A stretch of DNA of 9,416 nt from positions 1-9,416 of the forward strand of contig JAEZES010000306.1 of the NCBI GenBank assembly GCA_023432995.1, given 5' to 3'. A program made the position numbers and the translations under genes. This DNA comes from Pseudomonadota bacterium (GTDB taxonomy: Bacteria > Pseudomonadota > Alphaproteobacteria > Sphingomonadales > Sphingomonadaceae). This document shows positions 1 to 8,132 of this stretch, piece after piece. Each line of letters opens with the position of its first letter. Position 1 is the stretch's first letter. The notes beneath the pieces are model-generated. The model was given only the letters and a program-made list of their open reading frames with translations, did not search any database and was not told where the DNA came from.

Positions 1-1171
1 GGGTGATCGTATGCCGGCGCGCGCCCTTGGTGAGCACCTGGCCGAGACGCTCGAGCAGCCGATCGACGCCGAAACCGGTGACTGCCGACAGCGGCAGCAC
101 GTCGGGGTCCTGCGCGGCCAGCGCCTCCATCTCCGCGCGTCGTTCGCCGTCGAGCAAGTCCCACTTGTTCCACAGCTCGATGATCGGAATGGCCGCGTCC
201 CCGCCCTCTCCGTCGACGACCCCGAGTTCGCCGAGGACGTTGAGCACCTGCCGCTTTTGCGCCGCGCTGTCGGGATTGGCGATGTCGCGGACTTGCAGGA
301 TGACGTCGGCCGCGGTCACCTCTTCGAGCGTCGCCCGGAAGGCCGCGACGAGCTGGGTCGGCAGGTCCGAGATGAACCCAACGGTATCGGACAGGATCGC
401 CTTTTCGACGCCGGGCAGCGCGATCGCGCGCATCGTCGGATCGAGCGTGGCGAACAGCAGGTCCTCGGCCATCACGCCGGCCCCGGTCAGGCGGTTGAAC
501 AGTGTCGACTTGCCGGCGTTGGTGTAGCCGACCAGCGCGATCACCGGCCACGGCGCCCTGCCGCGCCGCTCGCGGTGGAGCGCCCGCGTGCGCCTTACCT
601 GCTCGAGCTCGCGACGCAGCTTGCCCATGCGCGCGCGGATCATCCGTCGGTCGGCCTCGATCTGCGTCTCGCCCGGGCCGCCAAGAAAGCCGAAACCGCC
701 GCGCTGGCGTTCGAGGTGCGTCCAGCTGCGGACGAGCCGACTCTGCTGATAGTCGAGGTGCGCCAGCTCGACCTGCAGCCGGCCCTCAGCGGTGGCCGCG
801 CGCTCGCCGAAGATTTCCAGGATAAGCCCGGTGCGGTCGATCACCTTGCGCTTGAGCTTTTCCTCGAGATTGCGTTGCTGGATCGCCGACAGCGCGCCGT
901 CGACGATCACCAGTTCGGCATCCTCGCGCGCACATTCGGTGGCGATCCGCTCGATCTGCCCTTCCCCGAACAGGGTTCCGGGCCGCACGTCGCGCACCGG
1001 CATGACGAACGCCTCGGCGACGACGATGCCGATCGCCTCGGCCAGTCCCTTGGCTTCCTCGAGGCGCGCTTCCGGGTCCTCCGCCTGGCGCTGGCGGCGG
1101 ATGTCGGGGCAGACGACGACGGCCCTCGCCCCGCGGGTGACCCCGCCCTCGATCGTATCACCGACGATCAG
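1..1171 (-). CDS. hflX: GTPase HflX, C-terminus cut by window edge
   Basis: Ribosome-associated GTPase of the HflX family, which binds the 50S subunit and in E. coli splits stalled or heat-damaged ribosomes. 390 codons are visible and the end lies beyond position 1. Residue numbers count from a CTG at 1171-1169. The N-terminal domain carries LFGEGQIE; the HflX signature GGPGETQIEADRR precedes a coiled arginine-rich linker. The G domain shows G1 GYTNAGKST (215-223), a G2 region FATLDPTMR, G3 DTVGF (262-266), G4 NKWD (335-338) and a G5-like LSAVTG. The P-loop position matches full-length HflX, so the N-terminus is essentially complete. The frame is that of hfq, and no ATG, GTG or TTG occurs between the hfq TGA and conserved sequence; the first is ATG at 1003-1001, which would remove 56 residues. 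CTG at 1171 has a GAGG Shine-Dalgarno 7 nt upstream, overlapping the hfq stop, so I infer a coupled CUG start. Family certain, start uncertain. Confidence 0.95.
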   Translation of the reverse strand, partial: MIVGDTIEGGVTRGARAVVVCPDIRRQRQAEDPEARLEEAKGLAEAIGIVVAEAFVMPVRDVRPGTLFGEGQIERIATECAREDAELVIVDGALSAIQQRNLEEKLKRKVIDRTGLILEIFGERAATAEGRLQVELAHLDYQQSRLVRSWTHLERQRGGFGFLGGPGETQIEADRRMIRARMGKLRRELEQVRRTRALHRERRGRAPWPVIALVGYTNAGKSTLFNRLTGAGVMAEDLLFATLDPTMRAIALPGVEKAILSDTVGFISDLPTQLVAAFRATLEEVTAADVILQVRDIANPDSAAQKRQVLNVLGELGVVDGEGGDAAIPIIELWNKWDLLDGERRAEMEALAAQDPDVLPLSAVTGFGVDRLLERLGQVLTKGARRHTIT

Positions 1172-1180
1172 ACCGGCACC

Positions 1181-1747
1181 TCAGTCCTCGGGCCCTTCCT
1201 CGCCGTCGAGCCCGGTGGTGAGATCGACCGGCGAGGTCGGCTGGATCGTCGACACCGCGTGCTTGTAGGCCAGCTGGACGAAGCCTTCGCGCTCGAGCAG
1301 CATGCAGAACAGGTCGTAGGCGGCGATCCGGCCCTGCAGCATCACGCCGTTGACCAGGAACATCGTCACCTGGACTCCGGCATCGCGCACACGCGAGAGA
1401 AAGATGTCCTGCAGCAGGCGCTGCTTCTTGTTGCCCTCCCCGCCCGGCCCGAACTGCGCCGCATCGACCGGCTGGCTCGGCATGATGGTCGAGATCGCGT
1501 GCTTGTAGACCAGCTGCGACTGCCCGTCGCGGCGCAGCAGGATCGAGAAATTGTCGAACCAGGTGACGATCCCCTGGAGCTTTACGCCTTTGACGAGGAA
1601 CATCGTCACCGGCGTCTTCTCGCGCCGGAGGTGGTTGAGGAACAGGTCCTGCAGGTTGGCGGTTCTGGCAGCCGGCGCGCCGGTGGACGCGGGCGGCGGC
1701 GCTTCGGAGGCCGCTCGGGGGCGCGGGGACAAGGTACTTCTGGTCAT
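1181..1747 (-). CDS. hfq: Tandem two-domain RNA chaperone Hfq
   Basis: 188-residue protein with two complete Hfq (Sm-like) domains in one chain; ordinary Hfq is about 70-100 residues with one. A Pro/Ala-rich N-terminal tail (1-30) precedes domain 1 (about 31-90: LQD, rim RRE at 41-43, F64/F67, YKH at 81-83). A short linker (91-110) leads to domain 2 (about 111-170: LQD, rim reduced to one Arg, R121, then D122, Y144/F147, YKH at 161-163), and the tail is acidic. Hfq normally forms a hexameric ring that anneals small RNAs to mRNAs; three copies of this protein would supply six domains. YKH, the proximal-face RNA-binding triad, is intact in both halves. The start is chosen because GAGGAG lies 8 nt upstream of the ATG. 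It is transcribed from a gap downstream of ntrX that holds its own candidate promoter, and hflX follows 9 nt after the stop. A double Hfq is, from memory, known in some sphingomonads. Confidence 0.96.
   Translation of the reverse strand: MTRSTLSPRPRAASEAPPPASTGAPAARTANLQDLFLNHLRREKTPVTMFLVKGVKLQGIVTWFDNFSILLRRDGQSQLVYKHAISTIMPSQPVDAAQFGPGGEGNKKQRLLQDIFLSRVRDAGVQVTMFLVNGVMLQGRIAAYDLFCMLLEREGFVQLAYKHAVSTIQPTSPVDLTTGLDGEEGPED
1238..1657 (-). repeat. Internal duplication encoding the two Hfq domains
   Basis: The two Hfq-domain segments (1478-1657 for domain 1, 1238-1417 for domain 2) are direct repeats offset by exactly 240 bp. Identical stretches remain at the nucleotide level: the 15-mer aggaacatcgtcacc (plus strand) at 1356-1370 recurs at 1596-1610, and gcgtgcttgta at 1258-1268 recurs at 1498-1508. 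Elsewhere the copies have diverged, mostly in the helix and rim region. The whole number of codons (80) is consistent with in-frame tandem duplication of an ancestral single-domain hfq. The identical blocks encode strongly constrained residues, so they need not mean that the event is recent. Confidence 0.85.
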
Positions 1748-1755
1748 TCACCTGA

Positions 1756-1761
1756 CTCCTC
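1756..1761 (-). promoter_or_regulatory. hfq ribosome binding site
   Basis: GAGGAG on the transcript, 8 nt before the hfq ATG at 1747. It fixes the start and supports the long Pro/Ala-rich N-terminal tail as translated. The overlapping GAGTC (plus-strand GACTC, 1754-1758) is a GANTC site, the target of the CcrM methyltransferase of alphaproteobacteria; whether that matters here is unknown. Confidence 0.8.
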
Positions 1762-1826
1762 GTTGTTGGCGGCCGCGGGTAACGGTCCGCATTCTGGCCG
1801 CCTCGTGTGACAACGAGGTGGCGGCC
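1758..1826 (-). promoter_or_regulatory. hfq leader with two mutually exclusive folds
   Basis: Fold A is a local hairpin. GGCCGCC (1826-1820) pairs with GGCGGCC (1802-1796) and TCGT (1816-1813) with ACGA (1806-1803), leaving a 3-nt bulge and a 6-nt loop. Fold B pairs CCTCGTTGT (1818-1810) perfectly with ACAACGAGG (1766-1758), which contains the first four bases of the hfq Shine-Dalgarno; inside it GGCGGCC (1802-1796) pairs with GGCCGCC (1774-1768). The folds use the same strands and cannot coexist. A leaves the ribosome binding site free and B covers it. Hairpin A is not followed by a T tract, so this is not an intrinsic terminator. Hfq is known to repress its own mRNA in E. coli; a similar role here is an inference. 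The pairing is seen directly, but the energies were not computed. Confidence 0.45.
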
Positions 1827-1843
1827 GAAATCTTCTGTGGCGA

Positions 1844-1873
1844 ATTCTACGGGGTGCTGTTCAAAGAGGTAAA
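1844..1873 (-). promoter_or_regulatory. Candidate sigma70-type promoter of hfq-hflX
   Basis: On the minus strand, TTTACC (1873-1868, 4 of 6 to TTGACA) is followed after 18 nt by TAGAAT (1849-1844, 5 of 6 to TATAAT). Transcription would start near 1837, giving a leader of about 90 nt that contains the whole alternative-fold region. The site lies in the only long gap of the cluster. It would let hfq-hflX be expressed apart from the ntr genes. Motif match by eye only. Confidence 0.45.
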
Positions 1874-1929
1874 CCCCCAAAAAGCTCTCATTGCGCAAAT
1901 TGCTGTGCCGCGGACCGGTTCCCTGGGGG

Positions 1930-3315
<1,386 letters not shown>

Positions 3316-3349
3316 CAATCGATCTCCATTGGAATTTTGCCCCTGCGGG

Positions 3350-5578
3350 TCATTCGGCCGCCTCGCTTCCGGCGCCGGCCGCGACCGGGTCGCGGGCAAA
3401 GCGCAGCGTTGCCCGGGTTCCGCCGGCGGCGGCCCCGGCAAAGGTGAGTTCGCCGCCGTGCTCCTCGACGATCTTCTTGACGATCGCCAGGCCGAGGCCG
3501 GTGCCCTTCTCGCGCGTCGTCACGTAAGGTTCCATGATCCGGATCCCCTCCTGCGGCAGTCCGATGCCGTTGTCGGTCACGCACACCGTCAGGTAGCGGT
3601 CGTCGGTATCGACCTCGACTTCGATCCGTCCGCGGAAATCGGCCTCCGCCTCGCGCCGCTTGGCGTCGATCGCCTCGGCGGCGTTCTTGAGCACGTTGGT
3701 CATGGCCTGGCCGAACTGGTGCCGGTCGCATTCGATCCGCGGCACGTCGTCCGGTGCGGCGAAGCGATAGTCGATTTCGGGGTGCCCGACTTCCTGCAGG
3801 AACAACGCCTGGCGGACGAGGTCGACCGCGTCCTCGGGACGGAACACCGGCTTGGGCAGCCGGGCGAACGAGGAGAACTCGTCGACCATCTTCCTGAGGT
3901 CGCCGACCTGGCGGATGATCGTCCCGGTCAGCTCCTCGAACAGATCGCCGTCCTGCTCGATCTGCTTGCGATAGCGGCGCCGAAGCCGCTCGGTGGCCAG
4001 CTGGATCGGGGTCAGCGGGTTCTTGATCTCGTGCGCGATCCGCCGGGCGACGTCCGACCAGGCCGCCTGGCGCTGGTCGAGCAGCTGGCGGGTGATGTCC
4101 TCGAAGGTGATCACGTGGCCCTCGGCGGCCGGGGCGACCTTGACCGCCAGCGTCAGGAGTTCGCCGCCCTTGTTGTACTGGACGATGCCATTGCTCGCCC
4201 CGCTGCGCAGCAGGGCCGATATCTGCGGCGCGATGGTTGAGAGCTCGAGCCCGATCGGCGCCGGGCCCGCGCGGTCGAGCAGCAGCTGCTGCGCCGAGGT
4301 GTTCATCAGCACGACCTGGCCCTGCAGGTCGACGGAGACGATCCCCGCCGTGATCGACTGCAGCACGGCTTCGATGAACGCGCGGCGCTCGGCGAGCTGG
4401 CGGTTGGCACCGATCAGCGCGTCGGTCTGCCGCTCGATCTGCGAGGTCATGCGGTTGAACGCGCGGTTGAGCAGGCCGATTTCGTCGGGCCCGGTGCGCC
4501 CGGTCACGCGCAGGGCATAGTTGCCCGCGCCGATCTCGCGGGCCGCGGTAACCAGCTCGGCCAGCGGCTTGACCTGGCGGTCGGCGAACCGCAGCGCGAA
4601 CCACACCGCGAGCCCGACGAGCGCCAGCGACACGGCGAACAGGGCCAGGTTGTAGCGCAGCTGGAGCACGCGGGCGCGCTGGGTCAGCTGCTCGTAGTCC
4701 TGCATCACGCTTCGCGCCTGGCGGTTGAGCGCCAGCATGTCGAACACCCCGGCGTCGCGCGCGTTGTAGAGGAACAGGTTGCTCTCCCGGTCGATCACCG
4801 CGACAGCCTCGATCCTGTCCTGGCCGGGGTTGATGACCACGTCCTCGCCCGCCTGCAGGCGGGCGAGCGTGGCCGGCGAGATCCGCTCGCGCGAGCTGTC
4901 TCCGGCCGGATCGAGGATGGCGATCGTGCGGATCTCGCCGTCGTCGCCCAGCTGCAGGACCGCGCTTTCGCTGAGCTTCCGGTAGACCGCCTGGAACGCG
5001 TAGTTGTCGGAAAACACCGCGCTCGTCACGCTGACCTGCGTCAGCCAGTCGCGCATGTCGCTGGCCATCGTCGTCGTCTCGAGACGGACGTCGTCCTGGG
5101 CCTGCCGGTAGTACCCTTCCGCGAGACGATTGGCGTTTTCCATCATCGCGCGGGAGTTTTCGGACACGCCGGCGCTCGACTGGAACAGCACGCTGGCGAA
5201 GACCGCGACCAGCAGCGTCGGGATCGCGGCGACGAGCGAGAAGAAGAACACCAGGTTGACGTGCAGCCGCGCGCTCGTGTCGCCGGCCCGCCGGATGGCG
5301 ATCCGCCGGCCGGCCAGCACGAGCAGCGCCATCGCCGGGATCAGGGTGCCGATCAGCAGCGCCGCGGCCTGCCCGGATGGGACCAGCTCGCCCGGGTCGC
5401 GCCCGCTGGTGAGCGCGAGGTAACCGCTGCCGAGCATCGTCACCAGCGCCACCGCCGCCGCGATCTCGAGCCACAAATAGAGATTGGCGCGCCGTGCGGC
5501 GACGAGCATGCGCCGCCACCAGCGAGGCGAACGGCGCGCAGGCTCGGCGGCGATCAGGGGGCCGGGGGGTGAGGCCAT
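3350..5578 (-). CDS. ntrY: Membrane sensor histidine kinase NtrY
   Basis: 742-residue integral-membrane histidine kinase that phosphorylates NtrX. Four membrane segments are visible: about 32-56, 70-90, 106-132 and 309-331. The stretch between the last two (about 133-308) is the extracytoplasmic sensor. HAMP (332-385), a PAS-like domain (about 397-500) and the kinase core follow. The core shows H516 in IAHEIKNPLTPIQLATERL, an N box with N632 in VLKNAAEAI, D669 in DNGIGL, and a GTGLGLAIVKK lid near 692. Length and order match NtrY of alphaproteobacteria, and all catalytic motifs are intact. The ligand cannot be read from sequence. The start is the ATG beginning MASPPGPL; no Shine-Dalgarno is seen before it, and a candidate promoter ends only 9 nt upstream, so the transcript may be leaderless. 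Confidence 0.97.
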   Translation of the reverse strand: MASPPGPLIAAEPARRSPRWWRRMLVAARRANLYLWLEIAAAVALVTMLGSGYLALTSGRDPGELVPSGQAAALLIGTLIPAMALLVLAGRRIAIRRAGDTSARLHVNLVFFFSLVAAIPTLLVAVFASVLFQSSAGVSENSRAMMENANRLAEGYYRQAQDDVRLETTTMASDMRDWLTQVSVTSAVFSDNYAFQAVYRKLSESAVLQLGDDGEIRTIAILDPAGDSSRERISPATLARLQAGEDVVINPGQDRIEAVAVIDRESNLFLYNARDAGVFDMLALNRQARSVMQDYEQLTQRARVLQLRYNLALFAVSLALVGLAVWFALRFADRQVKPLAELVTAAREIGAGNYALRVTGRTGPDEIGLLNRAFNRMTSQIERQTDALIGANRQLAERRAFIEAVLQSITAGIVSVDLQGQVVLMNTSAQQLLLDRAGPAPIGLELSTIAPQISALLRSGASNGIVQYNKGGELLTLAVKVAPAAEGHVITFEDITRQLLDQRQAAWSDVARRIAHEIKNPLTPIQLATERLRRRYRKQIEQDGDLFEELTGTIIRQVGDLRKMVDEFSSFARLPKPVFRPEDAVDLVRQALFLQEVGHPEIDYRFAAPDDVPRIECDRHQFGQAMTNVLKNAAEAIDAKRREAEADFRGRIEVEVDTDDRYLTVCVTDNGIGLPQEGIRIMEPYVTTREKGTGLGLAIVKKIVEEHGGELTFAGAAAGGTRATLRFARDPVAAGAGSEAAE

Positions 5579-5587
5579 CGTTGCAGA

Positions 5588-5616
5588 GTTACAACGGCCC
5601 TGTTGCTACTTTGCAA
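5588..5616 (-). promoter_or_regulatory. Candidate promoter of ntrYX, possibly leaderless
   Basis: On the minus strand, TTGCAA (5616-5611) is followed after exactly 17 nt by TGTAAC (5593-5588); each matches 4 of 6 consensus bases. The expected transcription start falls at about 5581, two or three bases before the ntrY ATG at 5578. That would explain the missing Shine-Dalgarno. The site overlaps a hairpin read from the other strand. Assigned by eye; read-through from ntrC is also likely. Confidence 0.35.
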
Positions 5617-5625
5617 GGGCTTTTT
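5597..5625 (+). terminator. Terminator-like hairpin with T tract, antisense to the operon
   Basis: On the plus strand, GCCC (5597-5600) pairs with GGGC (5617-5620) and TTGC (5603-5606) with GCAA (5613-5616), with a 2-nt bulge and loop TACTTT, followed at once by TTTTT (5621-5625). This has the form of an intrinsic terminator but points opposite to ntrC and ntrY. On the minus strand the same hairpin has no T tract and would not stop ntrC transcripts. If active it would stop antisense transcripts coming from the ntrY side before they enter ntrC. A 10-bp palindrome, CGCGATCGCG (5628-5637), lies between it and the ntrC stop. Confidence 0.4.
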
Positions 5626-5640
5626 GCCGCGATCGCGCGG

Positions 5641-7053
5641 CTATCCCCGGCGGGCGAAGTCTTCCGGATCGATCGCGAGGTCGTCGAGCCGCTTGCGCAG
5701 CGTGTTGCGATTGATGCCGAGCAGCTGCGCCGCGCGCAGCTGGTTGCCGCCGGTCTCGCGCAGCGCGTGCTCGAACAGGGGCTTCTCGAACGCCGCCAGC
5801 GCGCCATGGTAGAGGGCGCCGTGGGCGATCTCGGAGCGCGCCAGCCAGGCAGCGAGCGCGCGGCCGAAATCGACCTCGCCGGCCGGCGCCTCGCTGATCG
5901 GCCGGTCGGCCAGCAACTGGCGCACGGTGGCCGCGTCGATCTCTTCTTCGCGCGACAGCAGCGCGGCGCGGTAGACGAAGTTGCGCAGCTCGCGCACGTT
6001 GCCGCGCCACGGCTGCGCCTCGAGCAGCGCCGCGGCCTCCTTCGACAGCCCGCGCAGGGGCAGCCCCTCGCTCGCCGCGCGGCGCAGGAAATGGCGCGAC
6101 AGCGGCTCGATGTCGCCGGCCCGCTCGCGCAGCGGCGGCAGGTGAATCGGAACCACGTTGAGACGGTAATACAGGTCCTCGCGGAAGCTCCCCGCGGCGA
6201 TCATCGGCGCGAGGTCGCGGTGGGTCGCGGCGATGATGCGCACGTCGATGGCGATCTCGTCGCGCCCGCCGACGCGGCGGATCCGGCCCGACTGCAGCGC
6301 CCGCAGCAGCCGTGTCTGCGCCTCGGGCGGCATGTCGCCGATTTCGTCGAGGAACAGCGTGCCGCCGTGGGCCTGCTCGAACTTGCCGATCGAGCGCGCG
6401 ACGGCCCCGGTGAAGGCGCCCTTCTCGTGCCCGAACAGCTCGCTCTCGATCAGCTCGCGCGGGATCGCCGCGGAGTTGACCGCGACGAACGGCCCCGCCT
6501 TGCGCGCGCCGAGCTGGTGGATCGCTTCGGCCACGAGTTCCTTGCCGGTGCCCGATTCGCCGAGGATCAGCACGCTGACGTCGTTGCGCAGGACCCGGGT
6601 GATCATCCGGTAGACGTCCTGCATCGGCCGGCTGCGACCGATCAGCGGCAGCCCCTCCCCGGCCTCGTCCGCGGGGCCGCCGTCGCCGCCGCGCGCATCG
6701 GCCGCCTGGCACGCCGCGCGGACCAGCTCGTCGAGGTCGAACGGCTTGGGGAAATACTCGAAGGCGCCGGTCTCGGTCGCCCGCACCGCGGTGTCGAGCG
6801 TGTTCTGCGCCGAGAGGATGATCACCGGCATCTCGGGGTAGGCGCGGTGGACCTCGCCGAGCGTGGCGATGCCGTCGCCGTCGGTCAGCAGCACGTCGGT
6901 CAACATCACGTCGTAGCCGCCGGTCGCGAGCAGGCGGTCGCGCCCGGCGACGCTGTCGCAGCGGTCGACCGTGAACGCCTCCGCCTCGAGCCCGGCAGTT
7001 ATGACCGTCGCGATCGAGGCGTCGTCTTCGACCAGCAGTGCGCGCCGGGTCAT
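5641..7053 (-). CDS. ntrC: Nitrogen regulation response regulator NtrC (NRI)
   Basis: 470-residue sigma54-dependent activator, phosphorylated by NtrB under nitrogen limitation; in relatives it activates genes such as glnK-amtB and glnA. The receiver domain (1-120) has D10/D11, phospho-acceptor D53, S81 and K103. A Gly/Glu-rich linker leads to the AAA+ domain with Walker A GESGTGKE (165-172), an intact GAFTGA sigma54-contact loop (212-217) and Walker B LFLDEIGD (D236, E237). The C-terminal Fis-type helix-turn-helix spans about 436-458 (GNQLRAAQLLGINRNTLRK). The intact GAFTGA argues for true sigma54 activation, unlike NtrX next door. The start MTRRALLVEDD is chosen because it opens the receiver domain and has GAGGAAGGGAG just upstream; an in-frame extension into ntrB is out-of-frame shadow. 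The gap to ntrB is 14 nt, so the two are co-transcribed. Confidence 0.97.
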   Translation of the reverse strand: MTRRALLVEDDASIATVITAGLEAEAFTVDRCDSVAGRDRLLATGGYDVMLTDVLLTDGDGIATLGEVHRAYPEMPVIILSAQNTLDTAVRATETGAFEYFPKPFDLDELVRAACQAADARGGDGGPADEAGEGLPLIGRSRPMQDVYRMITRVLRNDVSVLILGESGTGKELVAEAIHQLGARKAGPFVAVNSAAIPRELIESELFGHEKGAFTGAVARSIGKFEQAHGGTLFLDEIGDMPPEAQTRLLRALQSGRIRRVGGRDEIAIDVRIIAATHRDLAPMIAAGSFREDLYYRLNVVPIHLPPLRERAGDIEPLSRHFLRRAASEGLPLRGLSKEAAALLEAQPWRGNVRELRNFVYRAALLSREEEIDAATVRQLLADRPISEAPAGEVDFGRALAAWLARSEIAHGALYHGALAAFEKPLFEHALRETGGNQLRAAQLLGINRNTLRKRLDDLAIDPEDFARRG

Positions 7054-7067
7054 CTCCCTTCCTCTCC

Positions 7068-8132
7068 CTATTTCGCCATCGGCAGGTGGACGCGGAAATG
7101 CGTCCATCCGCGCGCTTCGTCGCGCTCGTGGCCGATGCGGCCGTCCATGTCGCGCACCAGCTTGTTGACCAGCGCCAGCCCGAGACCCTGCCCGTTCTTC
7201 TTGCTCGACACGAACGGCTCGAAAATGTGGTCGCGCAGCGCCGGGTCGATCCCCGGGCCGTTGTCGCTCACCTGCACCTCGATCGGCAGCTTGACCGGCC
7301 GGCCGAGCCGCATGACGTTCATCACCAGGCCGCTGACGAAGCGCGTGCGCAGCACGATCTCGGGATTGCGCACACCCTCGCAGGCGTCGCGGGCGTTTGT
7401 GATCAGGTTGATCAGCACCTGCACCAGCGCCCCTTCGTTGGCCAGCACCGGCGGCAGCGACGGGTCGAACTCCTCGCGCACAGTCACCGCGATGCCCGAC
7501 GCAGCGCTGACCGTATCGCACGCGCGGTGGATCGCCTCGTGCAGGTTGAGAGGGGCGACCGGGTCGGGCTGCTCGCGCCCGAGCCGCTGCATGCGGTCGA
7601 TCAGCTGGGCGATGCGGTCGACCTCGTCGGTGATGAGGTCGGTCAGCGCGCGGTCGCCCTCATCGAGCTTGCGTGAGACCAGCTGCGCCGCGCCGCGGAT
7701 CGCCGACAGCGGGTTCTTGATCTCGTGCGCCAGCACCGCCGGCCCCCGCAGCGCGCCACCACCTCGGTCCTCGTCGCGGTCCCCCTGCCCCGCATCGGAC
7801 AGCGTGACCACGCGCCAGCCTGGCTGGCCGGGCAGCGATGACACGGTCAGATTGACCAGCGAGCTCCGCCGCTCGACTTCGATCGCCAGCCCGCGCGCGA
7901 CGAGCTGGGCATCCTCGGCCATCAGCCGGTCGATGATCCGGCTTTCGGCGAAGCTGACGACATCGAGAAACTTCTGTCCGACGAGCCGGCGGGCGCTTTG
8001 CCCGATCAGGTTTTCCGCGGCGGGATTGACCTGGGCGATCGTCAGGTCGGGGGCGAGCAGGACCAACGCGAAGGTCAGCCCGGCGATCTGCTCGCGTGGT
8101 TCGGGCGGGCTCGAGCCCGGCGCCTCGCTCAC
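7068..8132 (-). CDS. ntrB: Nitrogen regulation sensor kinase NtrB (NRII)
   Basis: 354-residue cytoplasmic histidine kinase/phosphatase that controls NtrC and is itself governed by PII proteins in the known pathway. No membrane segment is seen. A PAS domain occupies about residues 16-120 (LAPDLTIAQVNPAAENLIG). The dimerisation/phosphotransfer helix carries H136 in LAHEIKNPLSAIRGAAQLV. The ATPase domain has N246 in LINLITNARDAC, D290 in DNGPGI, an F box FEPFVSSKK and a GQGLGLALV lid (314-322). Length and motifs match NtrB/GlnL. The start is a GTG at 8132 whose GTGA overlaps the dusB stop by 4 bp, implying translational coupling. No clear Shine-Dalgarno precedes it, which fits re-initiation by ribosomes finishing dusB. 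An upstream start would only extend it into dusB out of frame. Confidence 0.96.
   Translation of the reverse strand: MSEAPGSSPPEPREQIAGLTFALVLLAPDLTIAQVNPAAENLIGQSARRLVGQKFLDVVSFAESRIIDRLMAEDAQLVARGLAIEVERRSSLVNLTVSSLPGQPGWRVVTLSDAGQGDRDEDRGGGALRGPAVLAHEIKNPLSAIRGAAQLVSRKLDEGDRALTDLITDEVDRIAQLIDRMQRLGREQPDPVAPLNLHEAIHRACDTVSAASGIAVTVREEFDPSLPPVLANEGALVQVLINLITNARDACEGVRNPEIVLRTRFVSGLVMNVMRLGRPVKLPIEVQVSDNGPGIDPALRDHIFEPFVSSKKNGQGLGLALVNKLVRDMDGRIGHERDEARGWTHFRVHLPMAK

Noticed and set aside
11..1810. Plus-strand open frame of about 600 codons opposite hflX and hfq
   Set aside because: It is codon-aligned antisense to hflX and hfq; stops there would need TTA, CTA or TCA codons, which are rare in this GC-rich genome. 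The translation is Arg/Ala/Asp-rich without a recognisable domain.
1874..1929. Possible ntrX terminator: CCCCCA (1929-1924) pairing with TGGGGG (1879-1874)
   Set aside because: The 6-bp stem would need a 44-nt loop and is followed only by a short TTT, too weak to call.
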